Assembly (NCBI RefSeq): GCF_011302915.1
Contig: NZ_CP049872.1
Span: 2,480,001-2,544,000, forward strand
DNA from: Thermomonas sp. HDW16
Lineage (GTDB): Bacteria; Pseudomonadota; Gammaproteobacteria; Xanthomonadales; Xanthomonadaceae
DNA length: 64,000 nucleotides
Reading direction: 5' to 3'
Translations under genes and position numbers: made by a program
Part shown: piece by piece, positions 48,053 to 58,395 of the stretch
Layout: each line of letters starts with the position of its first letter
Numbering within the stretch: the first letter of the stretch is position 1
The notes under the pieces: model-generated
Told to the model about the DNA's origin: nothing
The model's database searches: none
The model's input: only the letters and a program-made list of their open reading frames with translations

Positions 48053-49900
48053 TTAGTCGTACAGCGCCAGCAGTTCCGCCTCGGCCTCTTCGAGTTCGTT
48101 GCGCAGCTGCAGCTGCAGGCGGCCGATGTCGGCCACTTTCCCGGCATCGGCATACACCGCCGGATCGGCCATTTGCGCGTCGCATTCGGCCAACTTGGTT
48201 TCAAGCCGCGCCACCCGTTCCTCGGCTTTCTGCAGCTTGTGCGGATTGATCTTCGATGCCGGCTTCGCGGGCGGCGCGGCGACGGCCGGTGCCGCCTTGG
48301 GCACGGGGGTCTTCGGGTTGTCGCTGCCCGGACGCGAACGCAACCACGCCGCGTAATCGTCGAGATCGCCATCGAACGGTTCGACGATGCCATCGTGCAC
48401 GCGCCAGTACTCGTCGCTCACCAGGCCGATCAGGTGGCGGTCGTGGCTGACCATCACGATCGCGCCGTCGAAATCGGACAGCGCCTCGGCCAGTGCTTCG
48501 CGCATCTCGAGGTCGAGGTGGTTGGTGGGCTCGTCCAGCAGCAGCAGGTTGGGCTTGTTCCACGCCAGCAGCGCCAGCGCGAGGCGGGCCTTTTCGCCGC
48601 CGGAGAAATTGTCGATGACCTCGAACGCGCGGTCGCCAGGGAATTGCCAGCCGCCGAGGAAGTTGCGGAACTCCTGGGTCGCGGTGTTCGGCGCGAGTTC
48701 CTTGAGGTGGTCGATCGGCGAGGTGCCGGCCACCAGCGATTCCACCGTGTGCTGGGCGAAGTAGCCGATGCGCAAATCGGGATGCGCGACGCGATCGCCG
48801 CTCATCGGCGCCAACTCGCCCACCAGGGTCTTCACCAGGGTCGACTTGCCGGCGCCGTTGACGCCGAGCAGGCCGATGCGGTCGCCGGCCTCCAGCCCGA
48901 AGCCGACGTTGCGCAGGATGGTGGCGCCCGGACCGTAGCCGCAATCGGCATCGCGTAGCGAGAGCAGCGAATTCGGCAAACGCGCCGGCGCTGGCAACTG
49001 GATGCTGACGCCGCGTTCCACCCGCACCGCCTCGGTGCCGGCCAGCTTTTCCAGCCGCTTCATGCGTGATTGCGCCTGCCGCGCCTTGCTGGCCTTGGCC
49101 TTGAAGCGGTCGATGAAGCTTTGCAGATGCGCGCGTTCGGCCTGCTCCTTGTCGTGCGCGATCTGCTGCTGGCGCAGGTGCTCGGCGCGCTGGCGCTCGA
49201 ACGCGGTGTAATTGCCGACGTACAGCTTCGCCTTGCCGTCGTGCAGGTGCAGGATGTGGGTGGTGACGTTGTCGAGGAACTCGCGGTCGTGCGAGATCAC
49301 CAGCAAGGTGCCGTCGTACCGCTTCAGCCATTCCTCCAGCCAGACCACCGCGTCGAGGTCGAGGTGGTTGGTGGGTTCGTCGAGCAGCAACAGGTCGCTG
49401 GGCGTCATCAGCGCGCGCGCCACGTTCAGGCGCACCCGCCAGCCGCCGGAAAAATCCGCCACCGGCTTCTCGTGTGTCTCCGCCGGGAAGCCCAGGCCAT
49501 GCAGCAGGCGGCCGGCGCGGGCGGTGCCATCGTAGCCGTTGACTTCCTCCAGCCGCTGGTGCGCTTCGGCCACCGCCTCCCAATCTTCGTTGGCGAAGGC
49601 GTTGGCTTCGGCCTGCACCGCCGCGTGGACGGCGGCGTCGCCGGATAGCACGAAGTCCAGCGCGGGATCGGGCAGATGCGGGGTTTCCTGCGCCACGCTG
49701 GCGATGCGCGCCTTGCCCGGCAAGTCGATGTCGCCGCGGTCGGGCTCCACATCGCCCATCAGGGCAGCGAACAGGCTGGACTTGCCGGCGCCATTGCGGC
49801 CGACCACGCCCACGCGGTAACCGGCATGAAGGGCCAAGTCGACATCGGACAGCAACAGGCGTTCGCCCCGGCGCAGGGCGAAATTGCGGAAGGAAATCAT
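48053..49900 (-). CDS. ABC-F family ATPase (YheS-like)
   Basis: Soluble tandem ABC protein, 615 aa, with no membrane domain. NBD1 has GRNGAGKSS and FSGGWRVR; NBD2 has GVNGAGKST and FSGGEKAR. Both have LLLLDEPTNHLDL. The inter-domain linker (RFKAKASKARQAQSRMKRLEKL) is the ABC-F ribosome-contact arm. A C-terminal basic coiled coil (NPHKLQKAEERVARLETKL) follows a Pro/Ala linker. ABC-F proteins act on stalled ribosomes; the order and tail resemble YheS or Uup. The ATG at 49900 is chosen over upstream ones. Confidence 0.92.
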   Translation of the reverse strand: MISFRNFALRRGERLLLSDVDLALHAGYRVGVVGRNGAGKSSLFAALMGDVEPDRGDIDLPGKARIASVAQETPHLPDPALDFVLSGDAAVHAAVQAEANAFANEDWEAVAEAHQRLEEVNGYDGTARAGRLLHGLGFPAETHEKPVADFSGGWRVRLNVARALMTPSDLLLLDEPTNHLDLDAVVWLEEWLKRYDGTLLVISHDREFLDNVTTHILHLHDGKAKLYVGNYTAFERQRAEHLRQQQIAHDKEQAERAHLQSFIDRFKAKASKARQAQSRMKRLEKLAGTEAVRVERGVSIQLPAPARLPNSLLSLRDADCGYGPGATILRNVGFGLEAGDRIGLLGVNGAGKSTLVKTLVGELAPMSGDRVAHPDLRIGYFAQHTVESLVAGTSPIDHLKELAPNTATQEFRNFLGGWQFPGDRAFEVIDNFSGGEKARLALALLAWNKPNLLLLDEPTNHLDLEMREALAEALSDFDGAIVMVSHDRHLIGLVSDEYWRVHDGIVEPFDGDLDDYAAWLRSRPGSDNPKTPVPKAAPAVAAPPAKPASKINPHKLQKAEERVARLETKLAECDAQMADPAVYADAGKVADIGRLQLQLRNELEEAEAELLALYD

Positions 49901-49994
49901 CCGGATATTGTACTTCGCGGCCCCGCCTGAATCGCCGCTCAGGCAAGTCTGCGCCGGGATGCGAAGATAGGGGCCGACCCAGACGAGGCCCCGC

Positions 49995-51689
49995 ATGCCG
50001 CACCACACCTCGCTCATCGCCATGCTCTGCATCGGTTTCGTGATGGCCTGCGCACTGGGCATGCTGGCGCAGCGGCTGAAGCTGTCGCCACTGGTGGGCT
50101 ATCTGCTGGCCGGCGTGCTGGTCGGCCCGTTCACCCCGGGCTTCGTGGCCGACCAGACCCTGGCGCCGCAGCTGGCCGAAGTGGGCGTGATCCTGCTGAT
50201 GTTCGGCGTGGGCCTGCATTTCTCGCTGCGCGACCTGCTGGACGTGAAGAACGTGGCGATTCCCGGCGCGCTGGGGCAGATCGCCTTCGTCACCACGCTC
50301 GGCACCGGCTTCGGCCTGCTGCTGGGCTGGGACACGATGGCTGCGGTGGTGTTCGGATTGGCGCTGTCGGTGGCCAGCACCGTGGTGGTGATGCGCGCGC
50401 TGGAGGAACGCCGCCTGCTGGATACCCGGCGCGGGCGCATCGCCATCGGCTGGCTGGTGGTCGAAGACCTGGCGATGGTGTTGGCGCTGGTGCTGCTGCC
50501 GGCGATCGCCGGCGCCTTGGGTGCGGGCGAAAAGGTCGGAGCCACCGGCATCATCGGCGCGCTGGCGTGGACGCTGCTGAAGGTCGCCGCGTTCGTGGTG
50601 TTCATGCTGGTGGTCGGCCGTCGGGTGATCCCGCGCGTGCTGGAAAGCGTGGCCGGGATGGGCTCGCGCGAACTGTTCACCCTATGCGTGCTGGCCATCG
50701 CGCTGGGCGTGGCCTATGGCGCGGCGGCCTTGTTCGATGTGAGCTTCGCGCTGGGTGCGTTCTTCGCCGGCATGCTGCTCAACGAATCCGAACTCAGCCA
50801 CAAGGCGGCGGCCGATTCGCTGCCGATGCGCGATGCCTTCGCCGTGTTGTTCTTCGTCTCGGTGGGCATGTTGTTCAACCCCGAGATCCTGGTCGAGCAT
50901 CCATTGCTGGTGCTGGCGACGGTGGCGATCATCGTGTTCGGCAACGCCTTCGTGGCGTGGTGCATCGTGCGGATGATGAAGCTGCCGCAGCTGACCGCGC
51001 TAACCATCGCCGCCAGTCTGTCGCAAATCGGCGAGTTCTCTTTCATCCTGGTTGGTCTGGGCCTGACCCAGAAACTGATCCCGCAGGAAGCGCACGACCT
51101 GGTGCTGGCCGGCGCGCTGCTGTCGATCATCGCCAATCCGCTGCTGTTCACCTGGCTGGATCGCTGGCAGCAAAAGCAGCAGCCGGGTACGGCGGCGACC
51201 CAGGTGCTGGCCGACAATTCCGAAGTGCCGGAAGACATCGGCGGCCACGCCATCGTGATCGGCTACGGAAGAGTGGGCAAGGAACTGTCGCGTCTGTTGC
51301 AGGATCGCGGTGTGCCGATGGTGATGGTGGAAACCGACTCGGATCGCGTCGAACAGGCACGCAAGAACGGCCTGATCACGGTGCGCGGCAATGCGGCATC
51401 GGAGAAAGCGCTGAAGGCGACCCGCCCGGACACCGCGCAGCTCGCGATCCTCGCCATCCCGCAGGCGCTGGAAGCCGGCGAAATCATCGCCAAGCTCAAG
51501 AAAATGAACCCCGAGATCAGCGTACTGGCCCGCGCCCACAGCGAGGCCGAAGTGAAGCACCTGCTGGGGCATGGCGCGGATGCCGCGGTGTTGGCCGAAC
51601 GCGAACTGGCCTATTCGCTGGCGGACATGGTGATGGCGACGCCGCCGTATCGCCCACCACGAGTGGAGGCGGCACCCGCCGCAACCTAA
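49995..51689 (+). CDS. KefB/YbaL-type monovalent cation:proton antiporter
   Basis: CPA2-family transporter, 564 aa. About twelve helices in the first 395 residues, including LMFGVGLHFSLRDLL and ALSVASTVVVMRALEERRLLDT, then a cytoplasmic TrkA-N/RCK domain from about residue 416 (GHAIVIGYGRVGKELSRLLQDRG). The closest E. coli type I recognise is YbaL; KefB/KefC glutathione-gated channels share the fold. GAGG precedes the ATG. Divergent from the ABC-F gene, and ending at a strong bidirectional terminator. Confidence 0.88.
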   Translation: MPHHTSLIAMLCIGFVMACALGMLAQRLKLSPLVGYLLAGVLVGPFTPGFVADQTLAPQLAEVGVILLMFGVGLHFSLRDLLDVKNVAIPGALGQIAFVTTLGTGFGLLLGWDTMAAVVFGLALSVASTVVVMRALEERRLLDTRRGRIAIGWLVVEDLAMVLALVLLPAIAGALGAGEKVGATGIIGALAWTLLKVAAFVVFMLVVGRRVIPRVLESVAGMGSRELFTLCVLAIALGVAYGAAALFDVSFALGAFFAGMLLNESELSHKAAADSLPMRDAFAVLFFVSVGMLFNPEILVEHPLLVLATVAIIVFGNAFVAWCIVRMMKLPQLTALTIAASLSQIGEFSFILVGLGLTQKLIPQEAHDLVLAGALLSIIANPLLFTWLDRWQQKQQPGTAATQVLADNSEVPEDIGGHAIVIGYGRVGKELSRLLQDRGVPMVMVETDSDRVEQARKNGLITVRGNAASEKALKATRPDTAQLAILAIPQALEAGEIIAKLKKMNPEISVLARAHSEAEVKHLLGHGADAAVLAERELAYSLADMVMATPPYRPPRVEAAPAAT

Positions 51690-51693
51690 GCGC

Positions 51694-51721
51694 AAAAAAG
51701 CGGGCCGTAGCCCGCTTTTTT
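51694..51721. terminator. Bidirectional Rho-independent terminator
   Basis: A perfect 12-bp stem, AAAAAAGCGGGC / GCCCGCTTTTTT around a CGTA loop. The A-tract on one side and T-tract on the other let it serve both the antiporter gene (plus) and clpB (minus), which converge here. Confidence 0.92.
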
Positions 51722-51743
51722 GTTGGCGAAGGGAATGCCGCGC

Positions 51744-54326
51744 TTACTTCACGAACACCAGCTTGCCGCCATCGGCGTCCACCTTGACGGTATCGCCGTT
51801 GCCGAAACGGCCAGACAGGATTTCCTGAGCCAGCGGATTTTCCAGCTGCTGTTGAATCGCACGCTTCAGCGGACGCGCGCCGTAGACCGGATCGAAGCCG
51901 ACATTACCCAGCAGGTCGAATGCCTTGTCGGACAGTTCGATGCGGATGCCGCGCTCGGCCAGCCGCTTCTCCAGCCCGCGCAACTGGATACGCGCGATCT
52001 GCTTGATCTGCTGCTTGTCCAGCGGGTGGAAGACCACGATATCGTCCAGCCGGTTGATGAACTCCGGGCGGAAATGCGCCTGCACCACGGCCATCACCGC
52101 GGCCTTCATCTGCAGGTAAGCCTCCGGCGAATCGTCGCCGTCGAGTTCCTGGATCTGGTGCGAGCCCAGGTTCGAGGTCATCACGATGACGGTATTGCGG
52201 AAGTCCACGGTGCGGCCCTGGCCATCGGTCAGGCGACCGTCGTCCAGCACCTGCAGCAGGATATTGAACACGTCCGGATGCGCCTTCTCCACTTCGTCCA
52301 GCAGGATCACGCTGTACGGGCGACGGCGCACGGCCTCGGTGAGATAGCCGCCTTCCTCGTAACCCACGTAGCCCGGGGGCGCACCGATCAAGCGCGCCAC
52401 GCTGTGCTTCTCCATGAACTCGCTCATGTCGATGCGCACCATCGCGTCCGGGCTGTCGAACAGGAATTCGGCCAGCGCCTTGGTCAGCTCGGTCTTGCCG
52501 ACGCCGGTGGGCCCGAGGAACAGGAAGGAACCGCTCGGGCGATTCGGATCGCTCAGGCCGGCGCGCGAACGACGCACCGCATCGGAGACCACCTTGATCG
52601 CCTCTTCCTGCCCGACCACGCGGGTGTGCAGCTGGTCTTCCATCTTCAGCAGCTTTTCGCGCTCGCCTTCCAGCATCTTGCTGACCGGAATGCCCGTCCA
52701 GCGCGCCACGACCTGCGCGATCTCTTCAGCAGTGACTTTGTCCTGCAGCAGGGTGAAACCGGATTTCTCCGCTTCCTGCGCCGCCTTCAGTTGCTTGTCG
52801 AGTTCCGGCAGCGTGCCGTACTGGATCTCGCTCATGCGCGCGTAGTCCTGCGTGCGCTGCGCGGCTTCCAGTTCGAGCTTCGCGGCCTCGATCTGCTCCT
52901 TGATCTTGGTCGCGCCCTGCAGCGTGGCCTTCTCTGCCTTCCAGACTTCATTGAGATCGCTGTATTCGCGCTCCAGCGTGTCGATCTGTTGCTGCAAGTC
53001 GGCCAGGCGCTGCTTGGACTCGGCATCCTTCTCCTTCTTCAACGCCTCGCGCTGGATCTTGAGCTGGATCAGCCGGCGCTCCTTGCGATCGAGCTCTTCC
53101 GGCTTGGAGTCGATCTCCATGCGGATGCGCGATGCGGCTTCGTCCATCAGGTCGATGGCCTTGTCCGGCAATTGCCTGTCCGCGATGTAGCGGTTGGACA
53201 GCGTGGCCGCCGCGACGATGGCGGGATCGGTGATTTCCACCCCGTGGTGCACGGCGTATTTTTCCTTCAGGCCGCGCAGGATGGCGATGGTGTCTTCCAC
53301 CGTCGGCTCGCCCACGAACACCTTCTGGAAGCGGCGCTCCAGCGCGGCGTCCTTTTCGATGTATTTGCGGTATTCGTCCAGCGTGGTCGCGCCGATGCAG
53401 TGCAGCTCGCCGCGTGCCAGCGCCGGCTTCAGCATGTTGCCGGCATCCATCGAACCCTCGGCCTTGCCGGCGCCGACCATGGTGTGCAGTTCGTCGATGA
53501 ACAGGATGATCTGACCTTCATTCTTCGACAGGTCGTTGAGCACCGCCTTCAGCCGCTCCTCGAATTCGCCGCGGAACTTGGCGCCGGCGATCAACGCGCC
53601 CATGTCCAGAGACAGCAGGCGCTTGCCGCGCAGGCCTTCCGGTACCTCGCCATTGATGATGCGTTGGGCGAGGCCTTCGACGATCGCGGTCTTGCCCACG
53701 CCGGGTTCGCCGATCAGCACCGGGTTGTTCTTGGTACGCCGCTGCAGGACCTGGATGGTGCGGCGGATCTCTTCATCGCGACCGACGACCGGATCGAGCT
53801 TGCCGCTCTCGGCGCGCGCGGTCATGTCGATGGTGTATTTCTCCAGCGCCTGGCGCGCGTCTTCCGCGTTTTCGTCCTGCACTTTCTCGCCTCCACGCAG
53901 TTTGTCGATGGCCACTTCAAGTTTCTGTTTGTCCGCACCCGCTGCCTTCAATGCCTTGCCCGCCGGGCCGGAATCGTCCAGCGCGGCGAGCAGGAACAGT
54001 TCGCTGGCGATATAGGCATCGCCGCGCTGCTGGGCCAGCTTGTCGGTGACGTTGAGCAAGCGGATCAGGTCGTTGCCGGCCTGCACATTGCCGGCCTGCC
54101 CGCTGACCTTGGGCAGCGCGTCCAGCACCTCGGCCAGCCGCTCGCGCAGCACCGGCACGTTGACGCCGGCCTGCGCCAGCAACGGGCGCGTACCGCCGCC
54201 TTGCTGGTCGAGCAGTGCCAGCAGCAAATGTGCAGATTCGATGATGGTGTTGTCGCGGCCCACGGCCAGCGACTGCGCGTCGGCAATGGCCTGCTGGAAG
54301 CGCGAGGTGAGTTTGTCCATGCGCAT
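51744..54326 (-). CDS. clpB: ATP-dependent disaggregase ClpB
   Basis: Hsp100 chaperone working with DnaK to solubilise aggregates, 860 aa (E. coli 857). The N-domain (about residues 1-145) is followed by AAA1 with GEPGVGKTA (about 205) and [16 protein letters not shown]. The coiled-coil M-domain (about 410-525) lies between the AAA modules. AAA2 has GPTGVGKTE (about 605), [20 protein letters not shown] and a [11 protein letters not shown] sensor region. No ClpP-binding loop is evident. A sigma-32-type promoter lies upstream. Confidence 0.97.
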   Translation of the reverse strand: MRMDKLTSRFQQAIADAQSLAVGRDNTIIESAHLLLALLDQQGGGTRPLLAQAGVNVPVLRERLAEVLDALPKVSGQAGNVQAGNDLIRLLNVTDKLAQQRGDAYIASELFLLAALDDSGPAGKALKAAGADKQKLEVAIDKLRGGEKVQDENAEDARQALEKYTIDMTARAESGKLDPVVGRDEEIRRTIQVLQRRTKNNPVLIGEPGVGKTAIVEGLAQRIINGEVPEGLRGKRLLSLDMGALIAGAKFRGEFEERLKAVLNDLSKNEGQIILFIDELHTMVGAGKAEGSMDAGNMLKPALARGELHCIGATTLDEYRKYIEKDAALERRFQKVFVGEPTVEDTIAILRGLKEKYAVHHGVEITDPAIVAAATLSNRYIADRQLPDKAIDLMDEAASRIRMEIDSKPEELDRKERRLIQLKIQREALKKEKDAESKQRLADLQQQIDTLEREYSDLNEVWKAEKATLQGATKIKEQIEAAKLELEAAQRTQDYARMSEIQYGTLPELDKQLKAAQEAEKSGFTLLQDKVTAEEIAQVVARWTGIPVSKMLEGEREKLLKMEDQLHTRVVGQEEAIKVVSDAVRRSRAGLSDPNRPSGSFLFLGPTGVGKTELTKALAEFLFDSPDAMVRIDMSEFMEKHSVARLIGAPPGYVGYEEGGYLTEAVRRRPYSVILLDEVEKAHPDVFNILLQVLDDGRLTDGQGRTVDFRNTVIVMTSNLGSHQIQELDGDDSPEAYLQMKAAVMAVVQAHFRPEFINRLDDIVVFHPLDKQQIKQIARIQLRGLEKRLAERGIRIELSDKAFDLLGNVGFDPVYGARPLKRAIQQQLENPLAQEILSGRFGNGDTVKVDADGGKLVFVK

Positions 54327-54381
54327 ATGGAGGAATCCTGTCGATGAGAGAGAGGGGCCGCCCCACGGCCCAATGTGATTC

Positions 54382-54409
54382 AGATGAGGTTTCCGCGGCG
54401 TGATTCAAG
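54382..54409 (-). promoter_or_regulatory. Predicted sigma-32 (heat-shock) promoter of clpB
   Basis: On the minus strand, -35 CTTGAA (54409-54404), a 14-nt spacer and -10 CCTCATCT (54389-54382). This matches the RpoH consensus CTTGAA-N13/14-CCCCATNT with one mismatch. The start would fall near 54375, about 50 nt before the clpB ATG. Confidence 0.7.
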
Positions 54410-54472
54410 CCGGTTCGCGCCGCGCGTTTGGCTTGGGTTATGGTCGCGACTGCCCGACCCGGAACCCGCCCC

Positions 54473-55783
54473 ATGACCCGTTCCCGCATTCTCGTCTGCG
54501 GCCTGCTGCTGGCCTTGTCCGCGCGCCCCTGCTTCGGTACCGGGCCTTCCTCCAGTGAACAACGGCTGCGCGCCTCGATCGAGGCCGACCAACCGCATGC
54601 CATCGCCCTGCTGGAACGGCTGGTCAACCAGAATTCCGGCTCCCTGAACCTGCCAGGCGTGACCGCCGTCGGCAAGATGGTGCGCGCCGAACTGGAACCA
54701 CTGGGCTTCGACGTGCAGTGGATCGACATGCGCGCGACCGGACGCGCCGGGCACCTGGTCGCCACCCACAAGGGCAACGGACGCGGCAAGCGCATCCTGC
54801 TGATCGGCCACCTCGACACCGTGTTCGAGCCCGACTCACCGTTCCAACGCTTCGTGCGCAATGGCGATACAGCGACCGGCCCCGGCATCGGCGACGACAA
54901 GGGTGGCGTGGTGATCATCGTCAGCGCATTGCGTGCCATGCACGCTGCCGGCACGTTGCGGAACGCCGATATCAAGGTAGTACTGACCGGCGACGAGGAA
55001 TCGGCGGGCACACCGTTGGAGGCCGCGCGCGCCGACCTGGTCGCAGCCGGGAAATGGGCGGACGTGGCACTGGAATACGAAGAACTGATCGTCGATGGCG
55101 GCCAGGACCATGCAACGGTCGCGCGCCGTGGCGTGGCCGATTGGGAACTCACGACAACCGGCATCACCGGCCATTCCGGTAGCGTGTTCGGCAACACCCT
55201 TGGCTATGGCGCGAACTACGAACTGGTGCGCATCCTCGATGCCTTCCGACGCGAACTCCCGGAACCGAACCTCACCTTCAATGTCGGCCTGATGGTCGGC
55301 GGCACGCCTGCGATGCTGGAGCCGGGTGGCGCGCGCGGCAGTGCTGCCGGCAAGACCAATATCATCGCAGAGCGGGCTGTTGCGCGCGGCGACCTGCGTG
55401 CGATGACACCGGAACAGGAAGCGCGCGCCCGTGACCGGATGCAGGCGATCGTGGCGGCACACCTACCGAAGACGGGCGCGTCGCTGGTGTTCGACGATGC
55501 GTACCCGCCGATGGCACCGACCGAAGGGAACCGTGCGTTGCTCGCCATGCTCAACCAAGTCAATGCCGATTTCGGACTGCCCGCGATGAAGGAATGGGAT
55601 CCGGCCAAGCGCGGCGCTGCCGATTCCAGCTTCGTCGCCGCCGATGCCGACGTGCTTGCTGGCCTGGGCGCGGCAGGCGAACACGCGCACGCCGAGGGCG
55701 AGACGGTCGACCTGGCCAGCATTCCCCGCCAGGCACTGCGCAGTGCGGCGCTGATCGACCGGCTGGCGCGCATGCCACGATGA
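54473..55783 (+). CDS. Exported M20-family metallopeptidase
   Basis: 436-aa M20/M28-fold dizinc peptidase with a signal peptide ([17 protein letters not shown]). Metal and catalytic motifs are intact: [25 protein letters not shown] and TGDEESAG, with a C-terminal His in [12 protein letters not shown]. The dimerisation insert lies centrally. It resembles glutamate carboxypeptidases (CPG2 type); the substrate is unproven. The start is the ATG before the signal sequence. Its stop overlaps the GIY-YIG start (ATGA). Divergent from clpB. Confidence 0.88.
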   Translation: MTRSRILVCGLLLALSARPCFGTGPSSSEQRLRASIEADQPHAIALLERLVNQNSGSLNLPGVTAVGKMVRAELEPLGFDVQWIDMRATGRAGHLVATHKGNGRGKRILLIGHLDTVFEPDSPFQRFVRNGDTATGPGIGDDKGGVVIIVSALRAMHAAGTLRNADIKVVLTGDEESAGTPLEAARADLVAAGKWADVALEYEELIVDGGQDHATVARRGVADWELTTTGITGHSGSVFGNTLGYGANYELVRILDAFRRELPEPNLTFNVGLMVGGTPAMLEPGGARGSAAGKTNIIAERAVARGDLRAMTPEQEARARDRMQAIVAAHLPKTGASLVFDDAYPPMAPTEGNRALLAMLNQVNADFGLPAMKEWDPAKRGAADSSFVAADADVLAGLGAAGEHAHAEGETVDLASIPRQALRSAALIDRLARMPR

Positions 55784-56061
55784 CCGAGGGCTGGTACCTG
55801 TACCTGCTGCGCTGCCGTGGCGGCAGCCTGTATGCCGGCATCACCACTGATATCGAGCGCCGCTTCCGCGAACACGCGGAAGGCCGTGGCGCGAAATACA
55901 CTCGCGCGCATCCACCCGAATGCGTGCTCGCCAGCCGCGCCTATCCGGATCGCGCCAGCGCCTCGCGCGCCGAGCACGCGCTGAAGCAGCAGCCGAAGGC
56001 GCGCAAGCTGGACTGGTTGCTGCAGGCGGACGCTCAGGCCGGCGCCAGCCAACCCTCATAA
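55780..56061 (+). CDS. GIY-YIG domain protein (UPF0213/YhbQ-like)
   Basis: 93-aa stand-alone GIY-YIG nuclease-fold protein. [20 protein letters not shown] holds the two-part GIY-YIG motif (YLYLLRC and LYAGIT), followed by [20 protein letters not shown] with the conserved Arg. YhbQ relatives have structure-specific nuclease activity; function here is inferred. The ATG overlaps the peptidase stop, and its 3' end overlaps the oppositely oriented DUF4166 gene by 28 bp. Confidence 0.87.
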   Translation: MTEGWYLYLLRCRGGSLYAGITTDIERRFREHAEGRGAKYTRAHPPECVLASRAYPDRASASRAEHALKQQPKARKLDWLLQADAQAGASQPS

Positions 56062-56576
56062 CGGATGATCCTGCCGACCAGCAGCAGCTCGGCTTCGACC
56101 ACGAATTCGTAGCGGCCGTCCTGCTCGCTCTCGCGGCAGCGCACGCCCTTGAACCAGGCCGTCGGCAGCGGCAACACACCGAACAGACGCACGCCTTCGA
56201 CCCGCCACCAGATCACGCCGGCATTGGCCAGCAACGCATGGCGGAACTGCAGCGGCCCGATGCGCTCGCGCAGCAGGCCGCCCTTGAATCGCAATCGCGA
56301 CTGCATGCGCATGCCACCGAAATCGCGACGCCAGGTTTCGCCCATGGCGTCGGTGGCGAACTCGACCGTGATCGGCACGTCCTGCATCGCCTTCGGCAAG
56401 CCGGCGATCCGCGCGCACACGCGCGCCAGCGGATTACTGCCGCGCTGGATGGTCGCGCTACCGGCATAGCGCGCCGTCCCGCGCACCGCATGCAAGCGGC
56501 GTACGCTTTCCGGCAGGTTGAAGAACGCCGCGCCCAGCACCTGCTGGAACAGCGTCGGCCGTGCGGGATCGTTCAA
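56034..56576 (-). CDS. DUF4166 family protein
   Basis: About 180 aa. It matches the DUF4166 pattern as I remember it ([51 protein letters not shown], and a C-terminal [20 protein letters not shown]). No ATG fits well; I place the start at TTG 56576, which overlaps the pgeF stop as TTGA, mirroring the coupling further upstream. No signal or membrane helix. Function unknown; in other genomes DUF4166 is sometimes fused to oxidoreductases. Confidence 0.68.
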   Translation of the reverse strand: MNDPARPTLFQQVLGAAFFNLPESVRRLHAVRGTARYAGSATIQRGSNPLARVCARIAGLPKAMQDVPITVEFATDAMGETWRRDFGGMRMQSRLRFKGGLLRERIGPLQFRHALLANAGVIWWRVEGVRLFGVLPLPTAWFKGVRCRESEQDGRYEFVVEAELLLVGRIIRYEGWLAPA

Positions 56577-57313
56577 GGCGACATCCAGACCAGCGTCGCC
56601 ATCCGCCCCGTGCGCTGGTCGCGACGATGCGAGAAGAAGCGCAGTGAATCGGAGATGGTGCAGACGCCGCCACCGTGGATGTGTTGTGGATCGATGCCCG
56701 CATCGGCCATCCGCATTCGCGCAATCGCGAACATATCCACCCACCAATGCCCGGGACGCGTGGCAACGAAGGCCATTGCCGCACGCTTATCGTGTGCCAT
56801 GAACCGCTCACGCACTTCATCGCCGATTTCATACCGCTGCGGCCCTGCGGCGGGCCCGATCCACGCCTGCAGTTGCGCAGCCGGCGCGCGCATTGCCGCC
56901 AGGGTCGCTTCCAGCATGCCGGTGGACAATCCGGGCCAGCCGGCATGCGCGGCGGCGATCTCGCTGCCGTCGCGCGCCGCGAACACCACCGGCAGGCAAT
57001 CGGCGGTGAGGATGGCCAGTACCTTGCCTGTTTCGGACGTCACGGCCGCATCGGCTTCCGGCTCGTCGAAGTCAGGTTCGATGACCACATCGACGCCATG
57101 CACTTGCTTCAGCCAGCGCGGCGCCGAGGGCAGCCCCAAGGCGACTTCAAGCTGGCGACGGTTCTCCAGCGCGGCTTCGATTTCGTCGCCGCTGCGCAGC
57201 CCCAGATTGAACGTATCGAACGGCGCTGCGGACACCCCCAAGCCGTAACGCGTGGTGGTCAGCGCACGCACGCCCGGCGGCGCCGGCCAGTCGGCATCGA
57301 TCCACACCTTCAT
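56573..57313 (-). CDS. pgeF: Peptidoglycan editing factor PgeF (YfiH)
   Basis: Multi-copper polyphenol oxidase fold, 246 aa. In E. coli the homologue removes mis-incorporated amino acids from peptidoglycan precursors. Family motifs are [42 protein letters not shown] and [14 protein letters not shown], with [13 protein letters not shown] at the end, giving the Cys/His metal site. The ATG at 57313 overlaps the rluD stop (ATGA). Confidence 0.95.
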   Translation of the reverse strand: MKVWIDADWPAPPGVRALTTTRYGLGVSAAPFDTFNLGLRSGDEIEAALENRRQLEVALGLPSAPRWLKQVHGVDVVIEPDFDEPEADAAVTSETGKVLAILTADCLPVVFAARDGSEIAAAHAGWPGLSTGMLEATLAAMRAPAAQLQAWIGPAAGPQRYEIGDEVRERFMAHDKRAAMAFVATRPGHWWVDMFAIARMRMADAGIDPQHIHGGGVCTISDSLRFFSHRRDQRTGRMATLVWMSP

Positions 57314-58293
57314 CGGCGTGTGCGCTCTGCCCCGGCATGCGCCACCGCGTCCTTGCGCAATTCGGCCATCAACTGCTGCATGTCCTCCGGCACCGGCGCA
57401 CTGCAGCGGATCGGCTCGCCGGTGACTGGGTGTGCGAACTCCAGCACTTCCGCATGCAGGGCCTGGCGCTTGAAGCCGCGCAATTCTGCGATGAACTCGT
57501 CGGACGCGCCTTTCGGCAACTTGAAGGAGCCGCCGTACAGCGGATCGCCGACGATCGGATGCTTGAGGTGCTGCATGTGCACGCGGATCTGGTGGGTACG
57601 GCCCGTCTCTAGCCGGCATTCCAGCGCGGTGTGGTTGCGGAAGCGCTCGCGCAGGCGGAAATGGGTGACCGCGTCCTTGCCGTCCTCGCGCACGGCCATG
57701 CGGATGCGGTCGCGCGGGTGACGGTCGATGGCGGCATTGGCGGTACCGCCGGAGACCAGCGCGCCAACCACCACGGCCAGGTACTGGCGATGCACTTGGC
57801 GATTGGACAGCTGTTCCACTAGCGCGGTGTGCGCCGGCAGGTTGCGCGCGACCACCATCACCCCAGAGGTGTCCTTGTCCAGGCGATGGACGATGCCGGC
57901 ACGCGGCAGCAGTTCCAGCGACGGATCGCGGTGCAACAGGGCATTGACCAGTGTGCCGTCGGGATTGCCCGCCCCCGGATGCACCACCAGCCCGGCCGGC
58001 TTGTTGATCACGAAGACGTCGGCATCCTCGTACAGGATGTCCAGCGGGATGTCCTCGGCCACCGCGTGGGTCTGGGTCTCCTGCACGGCACTGAGGGTGA
58101 CGGTTTCGCCTCCTCGTACCGGGTCACGGCCGCGAACGGATGCGCCATCCACGGTCACATCACCGGATTTGACCCAAGCCGAGAGCCGGGAACGCGAGTA
58201 TTCGGGGAACAAGTCGGCCAGCACCGCGTCCAGCCGGCGGCCGGCGGCGGATTCGGGGACGATGGCGTGGCGCGGTTCGACAGTGCTGGTCAT
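57310..58293 (-). CDS. rluD: 23S rRNA pseudouridine synthase RluD
   Basis: Modifies uridines 1911, 1915 and 1917 of 23S rRNA helix 69 in the E. coli system, 327 aa. An S4 domain ([23 protein letters not shown]) precedes the catalytic domain. The catalytic Asp is in [17 protein letters not shown] and the Arg/Thr pocket in [13 protein letters not shown]. The ATG at 58293 is chosen; one 48 nt upstream is possible. Divergent from bamD with pgeF downstream, a widespread arrangement. Confidence 0.95.
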   Translation of the reverse strand: MTSTVEPRHAIVPESAAGRRLDAVLADLFPEYSRSRLSAWVKSGDVTVDGASVRGRDPVRGGETVTLSAVQETQTHAVAEDIPLDILYEDADVFVINKPAGLVVHPGAGNPDGTLVNALLHRDPSLELLPRAGIVHRLDKDTSGVMVVARNLPAHTALVEQLSNRQVHRQYLAVVVGALVSGGTANAAIDRHPRDRIRMAVREDGKDAVTHFRLRERFRNHTALECRLETGRTHQIRVHMQHLKHPIVGDPLYGGSFKLPKGASDEFIAELRGFKRQALHAEVLEFAHPVTGEPIRCSAPVPEDMQQLMAELRKDAVAHAGAERTRR

Positions 58294-58395
58294 AGATTGG
58301 TTCCGGCCCCGCGCGGCAAGCGCCGGCAGCGGGTTGGGCATGGTTCAAGCATCGGGCTGTTATTATCCGCCCTTCATGCCTCCGGCGCCCGTTCG

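Noticed and set aside
51720..54347. 875-aa plus-strand ORF opposite clpB
   Set aside because: It is the antisense shadow of a fully recognisable clpB; the composition is Leu/Gln/Arg/His-rich with no domain, as expected from GC-rich codon bias.
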